In this document: piece by piece, positions 7,948 through 16,190 of the stretch
How the letters are laid out: every line of letters begins with the position of its first letter
Numbering within the stretch: the stretch's first letter is position 1
Origin: DAOTWA01 sp963702935
GTDB lineage: Bacteria; Chloroflexota; Anaerolineae; Anaerolineales; Anaerolineaceae
DNA: 64,000 nt
NCBI GenBank assembly: GCA_963702935.1
Contig: OY969772.1
Location: 434,001-498,000, forward strand
Reading direction: 5' to 3'
Program-made: the position numbers and the translations under genes
Notes under the pieces: generated by a model
Databases searched by the model: none
Told to the model about the DNA's origin: nothing
Seen by the model: the letters and a program-made list of their open reading frames with translations, nothing else

Positions 7948-8277
7948 TTACAGTAATTTATCGAGCACGCGCTTGGCGTACTCCCAATTGCTCTTGTTGC
8001 TGGCGTAAGTGGACTTACCCTTTGCGGTAATCCGAAAATACTTACGCCGTCCGCCCTGGGATTCATCGCCCCAGTACCACTCGATATCACCGTCCGCCTC
8101 AAGCCGCCGGACACTGGAGTACATCGTGGCTTCCTTTAACTCATACTCGCCGCCCGAGCGCTCGGCAATCAGCTTGACAATCTCGTAGCCGTAGCGATCA
8201 GCTTCGCATAAGAGCCGTAAAATCATCGTATCGGTATGGCCACGCAGCAGGTCGGATGTAATTTTGTTCTCGCTCAT
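7948..8277 (-). CDS. PadR-family transcriptional regulator
   Basis: The 109-residue protein is a compact PadR winged helix: LLRGHTDTMILRLLCEADRYGYEIVK, then the wing GGRRKYFRITAKGK, then a short C-terminal dimerisation helix. It is of the short PadR-s1 type. It is the first gene of a two-gene operon with the pentapeptide-repeat gene and has a near-perfect promoter whose spacer and -10 are overlapped by an inverted repeat, which indicates autoregulation. Confidence 0.9.
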   Translation of the reverse strand: MSENKITSDLLRGHTDTMILRLLCEADRYGYEIVKLIAERSGGEYELKEATMYSSVRRLEADGDIEWYWGDESQGGRRKYFRITAKGKSTYASNKSNWEYAKRVLDKLL

Positions 8278-8293
8278 ATCATCAGCTCCATAT

Positions 8294-8326
8294 TAGTATT
8301 ATATAACATACTACTATGTCTGTCAA
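8294..8326 (-). promoter_or_regulatory. Consensus promoter of padR with overlapping operator
   Basis: On the minus strand TTGACA (8321-8326), a 17-bp spacer and TATAAT (8298-8303) form an exact sigma-70 consensus. The inverted repeat TAGTAT-N8-ATACTA at 8294-8313 overlaps the -10 and the spacer and is a good candidate PadR operator. Confidence 0.8.
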
Positions 8327-8340
8327 GGTAATATTATTAC

Positions 8341-8845
8341 TTATATACATTGATTGAAACAACACCTTCGCCAATTAGCCAGATGGAACGGGTAATTCAG
8401 CGGATAGCTGCCAAAATGGCCATCCAGGGCCAGGCAGACTGGGTGGAGCAAACTGCTGATAAGCAGAAGTAAGGCTTTGATCATCCTTTGAATCCGCAGC
8501 AACTCAGGGTTAAGGCTCACCTCGGTCTTATTCTGACTGCCTTTGGGCCCGCCTCGCTTGCGCTTTGGCTCGGCAGCTCTGCTTTTTTTCTCAGCTTTCT
8601 TCGCTTGACTGGCAGCTTTTTCTTCTGGACTACGGATGATTTGCTCCATTGACAGTGGATAGGAGTGGTGTTGCTGAACACTGACCAAAGACAGGGCGAA
8701 AAAAAACGATAAGATGGGAATCACTTTCTACTGCAAACCAGAGAAAAAGTAATCCAGGCCGAAGGTCTTTTTCCCAGCTTTGCTCACCACACACTCATCG
8801 CCCGCTAAAATATCACGGACTGTCCCCCTCCTTTTCGGCAGAAAT
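8341..8845 (-). pseudogene. Degraded DDE transposase fragment
   Basis: Translated from the minus strand, the remnant runs from VRDILAGDECVVSKAGKKTF through FGLDYFFSGLQ, then an in-frame TAG. It continues with FFALSLVSVQQHHSYPL, a Lys-rich stretch, GGPKGSQNKTEV and LALDGHFG. This order matches the central part of IS4/IS701-like DDE transposases, in which DGHFG holds a catalytic Asp. Both ends are missing and at least one nonsense codon is present. No terminal inverted repeats were recognised. It is a dead insertion-sequence relic. Confidence 0.7.
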
Positions 8846-8980
8846 GCCTTGTCTCTGCCGGTTCTGCCCTTTTGTCTGTCATCCACCCTGCCTATTGGCA
8901 AAACGTATCCTACAGGATGCCTGATGTAAAAATATACCGGGAATTGGGAGTAGCTCTATAATTGATCCATAAATTATTGC

Positions 8981-9486
8981 CGTGTGATTGCGCCGGGGGC
9001 ATATTTTTTCACCTTGGTGACGTGAAACCGGCTGCCGATTCTTTCCAGGCCGGAGGCGGTGGAGCTGCTGCGTGAGGCTGTTCAGGTCGTCCGGGCGGAT
9101 TATCCCTTTCATTTGATCGCCTGGGGGGTGCTGCCCGATCACTTGCACGTGATGTGAAGGCTTCCCGATGAAGACAGCGGCTATCCCCCTCACCGGCGGT
9201 TGATCAAGAGCTATTTCACCCGCCGGTGGGTTCGGCCTCGCGCAGGTTGAAAGGGAAACAGGCGATATGGCTGCGGCGCTACTGGGAGCATTTGATCCGT
9301 GATGCAGAAGACAAACTCCGGCACGTGGAGTACATCTATTACAATCCGGTGAAGCATGGATGGGTGGAGGCTCCGATGAATTGGCAGAATTCGAGCTTCG
9401 GGGAATATGTGAGGCGAGGGATTTACCCGACAGATTGGGCGGCAAATAATGAAGTCGGGTTCCGAGACGAAACAGGCAGAGAATAA
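8981..9486 (+). pseudogene. Degraded Y1 (HUH) transposase related to RAYTs, copy 1
   Basis: The first part reads PGAYFFTLVT, a stop, then RPEAVELLREAVQVV, LPDHLHVM, a stop, and RLIKSYFTRRWV. After a frame change at about 9230 it continues WLRRYWEHLIRDAEDKLRHV and YIYYNPVKHGWVEAP to the stop at 9486. The His-x-His of the HUH nuclease is present as HLH, and the C-terminal IRDAEDKLRHVEYIYYNPVKHG is typical of REP-associated tyrosine transposases. Two internal stops and a frameshift make it inactive. Confidence 0.75.
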
Positions 9487-9570
9487 GCCACGTGACGGGG
9501 ATGAGTACGCGTACACGAGACACGGAAAGATTGAATTTGACCCAAAGTGGGGATCGAGAGATAAACGACT

Positions 9571-10918
9571 ATGCGGAAGAAAACCTATCCAATAATAGCG
9601 ATCGTTCTATTCCTTGTAGGTTGCACCAGCTTGCCCGCCGGGCAAAAACTCGGAACGTCAGTTGCCAGCCCTTTGCCTTCCGAGGCAACAGTTCAACTTC
9701 TCTCGGCGACGCCTTTCGCGAGAACACCCACACCGATCCCTTCAGCAACGAGCCTGCCCACCGTCGAGCCAGAGCTACCGACGGCAATCGCCCCTCACTC
9801 CGTCTCATTCGATCAAGAAAGTGGAACGAAGATTACTTCCGATCGAATCAATTCGGAATGTATAGGTCCCCAAAATATATCTGAAACAGATTCTGCCATA
9901 GGCAAGGGGTTGATGGTTGCCAATATAACCAAGAACGAATTCGACCTATGGGGCGACGTGGGGCTCGAGAGCGTACCCAGCATCCCAAGAGAGCTATATT
10001 CCGAAATTGTCCGAAGCGCATGGTGGCCAATTTCACCGGATGGGCAATGGATATTATCTACCGTTTACAAGAAGAATTCCAACTTTGATGTAAGTATCCT
10101 CAATATCAAAACCGGGAGCATCCTCCAGCACCATTTCGAGGGGGTAGAAGCCGGACACGTTTCGGATTATTGGGGGGATCAGAATCACATCATCCTTCCA
10201 TTGGCCAACCAGGTTGACTTATTCGAGTGGCTGATATGGAATCCACTTACCCAGGCGGTGAACAAGGTATCGGCGCGATTGCCAGGCATAGGCGGCGTCA
10301 TCGACGACGCCGATAGCACCCATGTTTATATCTATCCAGTCTATGATTATCCCGCTGGCCTGGTGATCTATGCCTGTAAGGCTTGCGGGGAAAACGAGTA
10401 CCAGGCATTTGACCCCCAAACCGGCCGGCTCCAATGGGGAATTGATTTGGGAAGCGCGCCTCTGAGTTCTGCTCAGGATCCCCCCATTGTATCCCCCGAT
10501 GGGAAATATTTTGCCATCTATTTTGGGCTAAACAAAATCTGGATTTTGAATAGCCAGGGAGAGAGTGTCCTTAAAAGTGATCCTACCCAACAAAGACCTG
10601 GATCAAGCAGGAATGGCACATGCGATCACCTGGTCGCCAAGTGGGAAATATCTGGCGTTTACCCGGGATTCCACAGATCCCAATGCCCCTTACGTGTCGG
10701 TCTTATCGCTGGAGGAAAAGCAAATGAGTGATCTGTGTGATACAGATCTCTATTATGGAACGCTGACCTGGTCGCATGATGACCAGTTTCTTTTGCACGA
10801 ACGCCAAAGGGAGGATGACGAACCGCCCGTTTACACGATCCTCGGGATTAATTCGAACCGCTCCTACCAGTTTACTAGCCTGGATCGATTAGTGATTTTG
10901 GGCTGGATTAAACCCTAG
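9571..10918 (+). CDS. Secreted beta-propeller-like lipoprotein, frameshifted near its 3' end
   Basis: The N-terminus MRKKTYPIIAIVLFLVGCTS is a lipoprotein signal with the lipobox Cys at about residue 18, followed by a Thr/Pro/Ser linker. The body has repeated WSPDG/SPDGK-like units (ISPDGQWILST, VSPDGKYFAIYF, WSPSGKYLAFTR), typical of TolB/WD40-like propellers. An extra A in the run at 10573-10576 moves the frame; the protein resumes as VILPNKDLDQAGMAHAITWS and ends at 10918. The function is unknown; it is probably an extracytoplasmic lipid-anchored protein. Its GC content is lower than that of its neighbours. Confidence 0.7.
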
Positions 10919-11472
10919 ACTCTCTCCACCCAGGACGGATTGAAAAAGATATAGCCATCCTCCACACGCAGCCAGGCATCCGCGCCTGAAATCCCCAGAA
11001 TTTGAAGCGTGTCGCCAGCTCTCAGGCTGCGCACCACGCCGGTATTGGTGCCGGGGCCGGTACGCACGCGCAGGCCGTCGCCGTCTGCGGTGACCTGCAC
11101 CGAAAAGAGAGTCACGTCCGAGGGCAGCTCGTCGGTCATGAAGGGCGCGGGGGCGATGGCGTGCAGGGCGGCCACGTCCGTGCGCACCTGGAAGTGCAGG
11201 TGCGGCCCCGTGGAATGGCCAGTGTTGTCCGAGAGGCCGATCGGCTCGCCCACCTGCACCATCTGCCCGGTCTTGACCAGCGTCTCGCTCAGGTGCCCGT
11301 AGAGGGTGATCACGTGGTCGGGGTGCTGGATGCGCACGTGCAGGCCGTAGCCGGCCTTGGGGTTTTGGGCGGTCTCGGTATCCAGCTCGGCGCGCACCAC
11401 CTGGCCCGCCGCGGCGGCCAGCACCCGGCTGCCGGCCAGGCGCGCGACCCGCACCCTGGCCTGAGAACCCAA
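10915..11472 (-). pseudogene. 5'-truncated M23 peptidase with C-terminal SH3-like domain
   Basis: The fragment holds the second half of an M23 (LytM-type) domain: VLAAAAGQVV, YGHLSETLVKTGQMVQVGEPI and the zinc/catalytic HLHF motif in TGPHLHFQVR. An SH3-like segment follows (GDGLRVRTGPGTNTGVVRSLRAG). The upstream His-x3-Asp zinc motif and any signal peptide are absent, because the frame runs straight into a terminator-like hairpin at 11471-11499. The only start is a poor TTG at 11472. It is read as a decapitated gene that probably acquired its break by rearrangement. Confidence 0.7.
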
Positions 11473-11499
11473 AAAGACGGGCCAGAAGCCCGTCTTTTT
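11471..11499 (-). terminator. Intrinsic terminator-like hairpin
   Basis: A perfect 12-bp stem (AAAAAGACGGGC and its complement) encloses the 5-nt loop CAGAA. The A-run and T-run at both ends make it usable in either direction. It lies about 75 nt after the stop of the small minus-strand gene at 11574-11843 and is probably its terminator. Confidence 0.8.
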
Positions 11500-11573
11500 G
11501 GGGGGAGTACATTATTTCTACTGCACGAACGAAAGCCTGCTGTTACGCAGGGTGAAGCGTGAAGAAGTTCTTT

Positions 11574-11843
11574 CTAGGCCTTTTGGATCTCAAATTTCAA
11601 GTCGTTGCGGCTGCGGATGAAGTTCAAATTATATCCAAGCTGATTCGCGGCGGTTTTCAGGCGATTCTTGATCGTTTGCCGTCTTTCGCCTGCTTCCAAC
11701 GCAACCACCACCCAATCTCCGGCATTGAAGTTCTTGAGGTAATCGATATATTGCTGTCGAATTCTTTCCCGGTCGCTCAGGCCTGATTTCTTCTTTTTCA
11801 ACGCTTCGACTTCTTCAGTGCTCAATTTCGTCAATTTCGGCAT
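11574..11843 (-). CDS. Small hypothetical protein, 89 residues
   Basis: The product begins MPKLTKLSTEEVEALKKKKS, a charged helical start, and ends with NRLKTAANQLGYNLNFIRSR. It has no signal peptide or membrane segment. The strong Lys/Arg content and a segment like a helix-turn-helix (GERRQTIKNRLKTAANQLG) hint at nucleic-acid binding, but I do not recognise the family. It has a reasonable ATG with GGAGG just upstream (AAGGAGGCC) and a terminator downstream, so it is likely a real monocistronic gene. Confidence 0.6.
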   Translation of the reverse strand: MPKLTKLSTEEVEALKKKKSGLSDRERIRQQYIDYLKNFNAGDWVVVALEAGERRQTIKNRLKTAANQLGYNLNFIRSRNDLKFEIQKA

Positions 11844-12087
11844 GATGGCCTCCTTATAAGAGTAATTACAGTGTTTCCGTAATGATAATGGATAATCGGG
11901 ATTTCTGCAATATAGAATTTTTTTATAAATTCGCGGAAGAAGGGAATTATTGCGGGGGTTTTAGCGAAGCGCGGATGCTCAAAGTGCTCAAGGGCCTGGC
12001 CGAATACCTGGATGCGGCCCTGGGCGACCTGATCGAAAGGATCGTCTTGCACCCTAATAGCCGTCTTCAGTCTCTACACGGAAGACG
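11844..12087. other. Gap of about 240 bp without a supported gene
   Basis: Short open frames exist on both strands but neither has a recognised family, a convincing start or strand-specific codon bias, and one runs into the palindromic repeat. I see no regulatory signal beyond the AT-rich promoter-like stretch around 11850-11885 that could serve the small minus-strand gene. Confidence 0.4.
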
Positions 12088-12157
12088 TGAGACCCTAAAG
12101 GTTTCTAAAAACCTTTGGATTCCAGACCCTAAAGGTCTTGGAGACCTTTAGGGTCTC
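12088..12157. repeat. Two adjacent REP-like palindromes (GACCCTAAAGGT family)
   Basis: The second palindrome is perfect: AGACCCTAAAGGTCT (12124-12138), a 3-nt loop, and the exact complement at 12142-12156. The first (12088-12119) is imperfect, with CCTAAAGGTTT pairing to AAACCTTTGG. They lie directly at the truncated 3' end of the RAYT gene, the usual position of REP sequences relative to their cognate transposase. Confidence 0.85.
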
Positions 12158-12370
12158 AATTTCGTCCTGCGATTTCACCCTGACGAGAATATGAAAATGA
12201 TTCTTGAGCAGGCAATAGGCAAAGGTTTCTGCCACTGGCTCGATGTGTGTGGCGTAGAGATTTAAGAAGTGCTCATAATTACGTTGCTCGATGAATATAT
12301 TCTCGCGATTTATGCCGCGATTGTAGATGTGATAGTGGGTGTCGTACACAAGGGGAGAAGGACTGGTCAT
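12158..12370 (-). pseudogene. Truncated REP-associated tyrosine transposase (RAYT), N-terminal part
   Basis: The start MTSPSPLVYDTHYHIYNRG and the later HFHILVRV carry the beta strand 1 and His-x-His metal motif of Y1_Tnp (IS200-like/RAYT) nucleases. The frame is cut after VRVKSQDEIE by the palindromic repeat pair at 12088-12157, so the catalytic Tyr and the C-terminal half are missing. Another copy of the same palindrome sits 16 bp upstream of the start. The fragment is inactive but its arrangement identifies the palindromes as its cognate REP elements. Confidence 0.8.
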
Positions 12371-12385
12371 CTTGTTTCCTGTTTT

Positions 12386-12418
12386 AGACCCTAAAGGTTT
12401 TAAAAACCTTTAGGGTCT
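12386..12418. repeat. REP-like palindrome that supplies the stop codon of the LysM gene
   Basis: AGACCCTAAAGGTTTT (12386-12401) and its exact complement (12403-12418) leave a one-base centre. Read on the minus strand, the right arm gives AGA CCC TAA, the last two residues and stop of the CAP-LysM gene. The element lies between that gene and the RAYT start. Confidence 0.85.
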
Positions 12419-13843
12419 GTTCTTGCGCCTAAAGAAGACCACCAGGAACAATCCACCCACGGCCAGGCTGACCGGGACGAGCAACATCCACAGGGCGCCG
12501 CCCGGAGCGGCGGCGGCAGGGGCGGGGGTGTCGGACGGCCGCGGGGGCGAGGTGCGCGTGGGGGTGGGCGTCAGCGTGGCGGTAGGGGTGGCAGTCGGTG
12601 GGCCGGGAGTGGCGGTCGGCGGGGCCGGCGGGGTTACCTGCAAGAGCAGCTTTTCCCCCACCTGTAGAATTGAAGAGGCGTTCAAACCGTTCCAGGACAT
12701 CAGGTCGTCCACCTTCACCTGGTACAAGTCGGCGATCCAGCTCAGGGTCTCCCCACTCTGGACGACGTGGTAGTACTTGCCGTCGCTGGCGGGAGTGAGC
12801 TTTTCGATGGGGGTGAGAGGACGCGGGGTGGGGCTGGGCGTCACCGCGCTGGGATGCACCACCAGCTTCTGGCCGATTTGCAGGGGCCAATCGATTTGAA
12901 GGCCGTTCAGGGCCAGGAGGGCGTCGACGGTGACGCCGTAGGCCCCGGCGATGGTGCTGAGGGTCTGGTAGGCCTGCACCACGTGCACCACCTTGCCGTC
13001 CGGGTCGGGGGTGCTGGTCAGCACCATGCCCACCGGGGTGGGCGTGGCGTAGCCAACAGTGTTGCTGCTGGGGATGAAGAGGCGCTGCCCGATTTGTATC
13101 TTGGTGCCCTCGGCCAGGTTGTTCCAGGTTTGCAGGTCTTTGATGGTGGTCTTATAGGCCACGGCGATGGCCCACAGCGACTGGCCGGCTTCGACCACGT
13201 GGTAGATCTTGCCGTCCGCGCCGGGGGTGGCAATCTTGACCGGGACGATCACCTGGGGAACGCCGGGGACGGTGTTTTCGTCGGTGGTGCCGCCGGGCTG
13301 CAAGGTGGCGCCGGTGACGGATCTGTATTCCCCGCAGGATTTGGCGGAAGTGTAAGCAGCCTGCAAGATGTAGTAGGTCATGCCGTTAGGCGCCTGGGCC
13401 ATCCCGGCGCCCACGTTGCAGTAAGCGGGAGTGTCGGCCGGGAGCATGTGGTCCGGGTCGGACCACACGACCATGATCTGGTCGACGGAATTGTAGTTGC
13501 CCACGGCGAAGTTCTCGGTGCCCCACACTTTGGCTCCGCCGCCGTAGCCGGCTGAGGCCAGCCGCCCGGACACGTTGCCGATGTGCCAGGACATCTCGGC
13601 GGCGGCCATGGTCTGGGCGGTGGATTGAGCCACGGCGTCGATGATGGGGTCTTCCACCAGGGCCGGCAGTCCATAGGACACGCGCAAGGTGTTCATGGCG
13701 ATGATCAGATCGTAAGCAGTGACGCCCGAGGGCTGCACGGACAATGCCGCGGGCCGGGAGGCCAACGCGCCAGAAGCCGGAACGAGCAAGCTAGCCAGCA
13801 GCGGCAGGATGAGAAGCCAACGGATTGAGAATTTGAGGTGCAC
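12410..13843 (-). CDS. Secreted CAP-domain protein with three LysM repeats and C-terminal anchor
   Basis: The 477-residue protein has a signal peptide (LLILPLLASLLVPASGALA). It then has a CAP/SCP domain (about 38-175, with MSWHIG and GTENFAVG as expected motifs) and three LysM modules (about 205-255, 275-325, 345-395) starting YHVVEAGQSLWAIA, VHVVQAYQTLSTIA and YHVVQSGETLSWIA. A Thr/Pro linker follows, and the end is a membrane helix with an RRK stop-transfer tail. LysM binds peptidoglycan-type glycans, so it is surface-anchored. The GTG start at 13843 is the only suitable one. The last codons are contributed by a REP-like palindrome. Confidence 0.9.
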   Translation of the reverse strand: MHLKFSIRWLLILPLLASLLVPASGALASRPAALSVQPSGVTAYDLIIAMNTLRVSYGLPALVEDPIIDAVAQSTAQTMAAAEMSWHIGNVSGRLASAGYGGGAKVWGTENFAVGNYNSVDQIMVVWSDPDHMLPADTPAYCNVGAGMAQAPNGMTYYILQAAYTSAKSCGEYRSVTGATLQPGGTTDENTVPGVPQVIVPVKIATPGADGKIYHVVEAGQSLWAIAVAYKTTIKDLQTWNNLAEGTKIQIGQRLFIPSSNTVGYATPTPVGMVLTSTPDPDGKVVHVVQAYQTLSTIAGAYGVTVDALLALNGLQIDWPLQIGQKLVVHPSAVTPSPTPRPLTPIEKLTPASDGKYYHVVQSGETLSWIADLYQVKVDDLMSWNGLNASSILQVGEKLLLQVTPPAPPTATPGPPTATPTATLTPTPTRTSPPRPSDTPAPAAAAPGGALWMLLVPVSLAVGGLFLVVFFRRKNRP

Positions 13844-14089
13844 GCGGTTATTATAATTTAGCTTTTGCCCGGAAAGTCGGGGAAAGAGCCGGCATTCAGA
13901 CGACTATGTTGGTTCGAGGCAGCTTGCGAAGCAGGAATTTTCCCGCCCACCCCACATTCTAACACCGAAAAAGCGCGATTTCAATGAATCCGGGGAATTT
14001 TAGACGGGCCGAGAGCGGCGAGGAGACGCGAAACGAGCTTATAATTCACGGGTGTGCACGGCTACTTTTTAGCGGAGCTTACAGCGCGT

Positions 14090-15643
14090 ATGACCTTTAT
14101 CTTCCTACCCTCGAAGCATCTCGCCCGAACCCTGGCGTTATGGGCGGTTTTGTTGTGCACGGCCTGCGCCCCGGTCGTCGCGACCCCGGCGCCCACCCCC
14201 GGCAACGGGACTCCGGCCGGCGCACAGCAGCCCTCCCCCGCACCAACGCGCGCGCAGACCCCGACGGCTGTTTCGCCGACGGCCGCCCTTTCGCCGGCGC
14301 CAGAATCCACGGCCACGCCAGCGCCGGCGCAGCACGCCGCTTATACCCTTTCGCTGCAATTCGACTACGCTCAGCACAGCGCGGTGGTGAAAGAGGCCAT
14401 CCACTACCCCAACACCAGCGGGGAAAGCCTGCCCGGCCTGAGCCTGGCCGTGGAGCCTAACACGCACTCGGGCGCGTTCGTCCTCGACAGCCTCAGCCTG
14501 GACGGCGGCCAGCCCACGACCAATTACCAACTGGCGGGCAATCGCCTGGACATTCCGCTGGACCAGGCGCTGGCCGCCGGGCAAAGTGTGGACGTGTCCC
14601 TGGAGTACGAGCTGCACCTGCCGGCCATTCCCCCACCCACCGAAAGCATCTACCCGGTGGCCTTCGGCTATTCCAGCCGCCAGACCAACCTGGTGGACTG
14701 GTTCCCGTTCTTCCCGCCTTACCGGGCCGGGCAGGGCTGGCTGATCCACGACCCGTGGTATTACGGCGAGCACCAGGTCTACGACGTGGCCGCCTACCAG
14801 GTGGACGTGCAGCTCTCCTCGCAGGACGCCGGGCTGGTGGTAGCCGCCAGCGCGCCCGCCACCCAGGACGGAGACCAGCATCATTACCAGGTAGACCTGG
14901 CGCGCACCTTCGTGCTGTCCTTCAGCCCGCAGTATAAAGTCGATACCCTGCAAGTCGGGAACGTCCTGGTGGAAAGCTACACCTTCCCCCTGGATCAAAA
15001 GGCCGGCCAGGCGGCGCTGCAAGAGACCGGCAAGGCCGTGGCGCTCTACAGCCAGCTCTTCGCCCCCTATCCGCACGCGACGCTGAGCGTGGTGGAGGGG
15101 GACTTCATGGACGGCATGGAATACGACGGGCTGTACTTCTTGAGCCGCGGCTTCTACAGCACCTACGACGGCTCTCCGCAGAGCTACCTGACCACCATCG
15201 CCGCGCACGAAACCGCCCACCAGTGGTGGTTTGGGCTGGTGGGCAACGACCAGGCGCTCGAGCCGTGGCTGGACGAAGCCTTGAGCACCTATACGGAGAG
15301 CCTCTTCTACGAAAAGACCTATCCGCAGGAAGTGAGCTGGTGGTGGAGCTTCCGGGTGAACTACTACCAGCCGCAGGGCTGGATCAATCACCCCATCAAC
15401 GGCTACGCCAGCTACGTGGACTACCGCAACGCGGTCTACCTGCGCGGGGCGCAGTTCCTGGAGGCGGTGCGCAAGCAGATGGGCGACGAGGCCTTCTTCG
15501 CCTTCCTGAAGGACTACGCCGCCCAATTCAGCCACAAGCAGGCCAGCGGGCAAGATTTCTTCGCGCTGCTGGCCCAGCACAGCAGCCAGGACCTGCAAGG
15601 GGTGATCGCTACCTACTTCGACCCGTCCGTGACGGCCCCCTAG
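14090..15643 (+). CDS. M1-family (gluzincin) aminopeptidase-like lipoprotein
   Basis: The 517-residue product starts at the ATG 14090, giving a lipoprotein signal ending LLCTAC, followed by a Thr/Pro/Ala linker. The catalytic zinc motif HETAHQWWFG (HExxH) is followed 18 residues later by the third ligand Glu in LDEALSTYTE, the M1 arrangement. The M1 exopeptidase GxMEN motif appears in diverged form as DGMEYDG, so aminopeptidase activity is likely but specificity is uncertain. An upstream GTG at 14054 would place hydrophilic residues before the signal, so 14090 was preferred. The site of action is extracytoplasmic. Confidence 0.88.
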   Translation: MTFIFLPSKHLARTLALWAVLLCTACAPVVATPAPTPGNGTPAGAQQPSPAPTRAQTPTAVSPTAALSPAPESTATPAPAQHAAYTLSLQFDYAQHSAVVKEAIHYPNTSGESLPGLSLAVEPNTHSGAFVLDSLSLDGGQPTTNYQLAGNRLDIPLDQALAAGQSVDVSLEYELHLPAIPPPTESIYPVAFGYSSRQTNLVDWFPFFPPYRAGQGWLIHDPWYYGEHQVYDVAAYQVDVQLSSQDAGLVVAASAPATQDGDQHHYQVDLARTFVLSFSPQYKVDTLQVGNVLVESYTFPLDQKAGQAALQETGKAVALYSQLFAPYPHATLSVVEGDFMDGMEYDGLYFLSRGFYSTYDGSPQSYLTTIAAHETAHQWWFGLVGNDQALEPWLDEALSTYTESLFYEKTYPQEVSWWWSFRVNYYQPQGWINHPINGYASYVDYRNAVYLRGAQFLEAVRKQMGDEAFFAFLKDYAAQFSHKQASGQDFFALLAQHSSQDLQGVIATYFDPSVTAP

Positions 15644-15652
15644 CCGGGCGCT

Positions 15653-16180
15653 TCAAGCCTTATCCGGCTTTTGCTCCTGGGCCGAGGACCCCGCTCGCGG
15701 CGCGCGGCTGGCCTGCCCGGCGAAAAAGCCGGCCACCACCAGCAGCAGGCCGATCCCCAGGACGACCGGCTCCGGAGGGGAGATGCCCAGCAGGGCATCC
15801 AGGGAGAACGCGCCCGGGCCGGTCAGGCCCAGGGCCAGGGCCGCCGCCAGATTTAACAGGGGGAACTCGATGCCCTTCTGCGTGCTCCAGAAGCCGTTCT
15901 TCCAGTGCACCTGGAAAATGGCCACCAGCATCGCGGAGATGACTCCCAGCGAGCCCAGCGGATCCAGCAGGCCCAGGGCCAGCAGCAGCCCGCCGCCGAA
16001 TTCGGTAAGCGCGCCCAGCGTGCCCCACAACCACGCCGGGCGCATGCCCATGCGCGCCACCATGGCCCGCGAGCCTTTCAAGCCGGAGCCACCGAAGGCG
16101 CCCAGCAGCTTCTGGCTGCCGTGGCCCACGAAGGTCAGCCCCAGCACAACTCTCAAGATCAGTAAGCCCCAATCGCTCAT
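15653..16180 (-). CDS. DoxX-family membrane protein
   Basis: The 175-residue protein has four hydrophobic helices and the DoxX signature near the start: LLILRVVLGLTFVGHGSQKL, then LTEFGGGLLLALG. The C-terminal 20 residues are hydrophilic. DoxX-like proteins sit in the cytoplasmic membrane and are linked to quinone or thiol redox chemistry, though many have no defined role. It lies 10 bp after the NADP-binding protein gene in an apparent MarR-oxidoreductase-DoxX operon. Confidence 0.9.
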   Translation of the reverse strand: MSDWGLLILRVVLGLTFVGHGSQKLLGAFGGSGLKGSRAMVARMGMRPAWLWGTLGALTEFGGGLLLALGLLDPLGSLGVISAMLVAIFQVHWKNGFWSTQKGIEFPLLNLAAALALGLTGPGAFSLDALLGISPPEPVVLGIGLLLVVAGFFAGQASRAPRAGSSAQEQKPDKA

Positions 16181-16190
16181 AGCCGGCGCC

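Noticed and set aside
10889..11512. 207-residue Ala/Arg/Pro-rich minus-strand frame over the M23 fragment
   Set aside because: It is an alternate frame of the peptidase sequence and has no motif.
11831..12151. Short open frames on both strands between the 89-residue protein and the REP pair
   Set aside because: They overlap each other and the repeat, lack known motifs and have no convincing start. I could not choose a coding strand.
14138..15598. 486-residue minus-strand frame opposite the M1-like peptidase
   Set aside because: The opposite strand has the catalytic HExxH gene; this frame has no fold signal.
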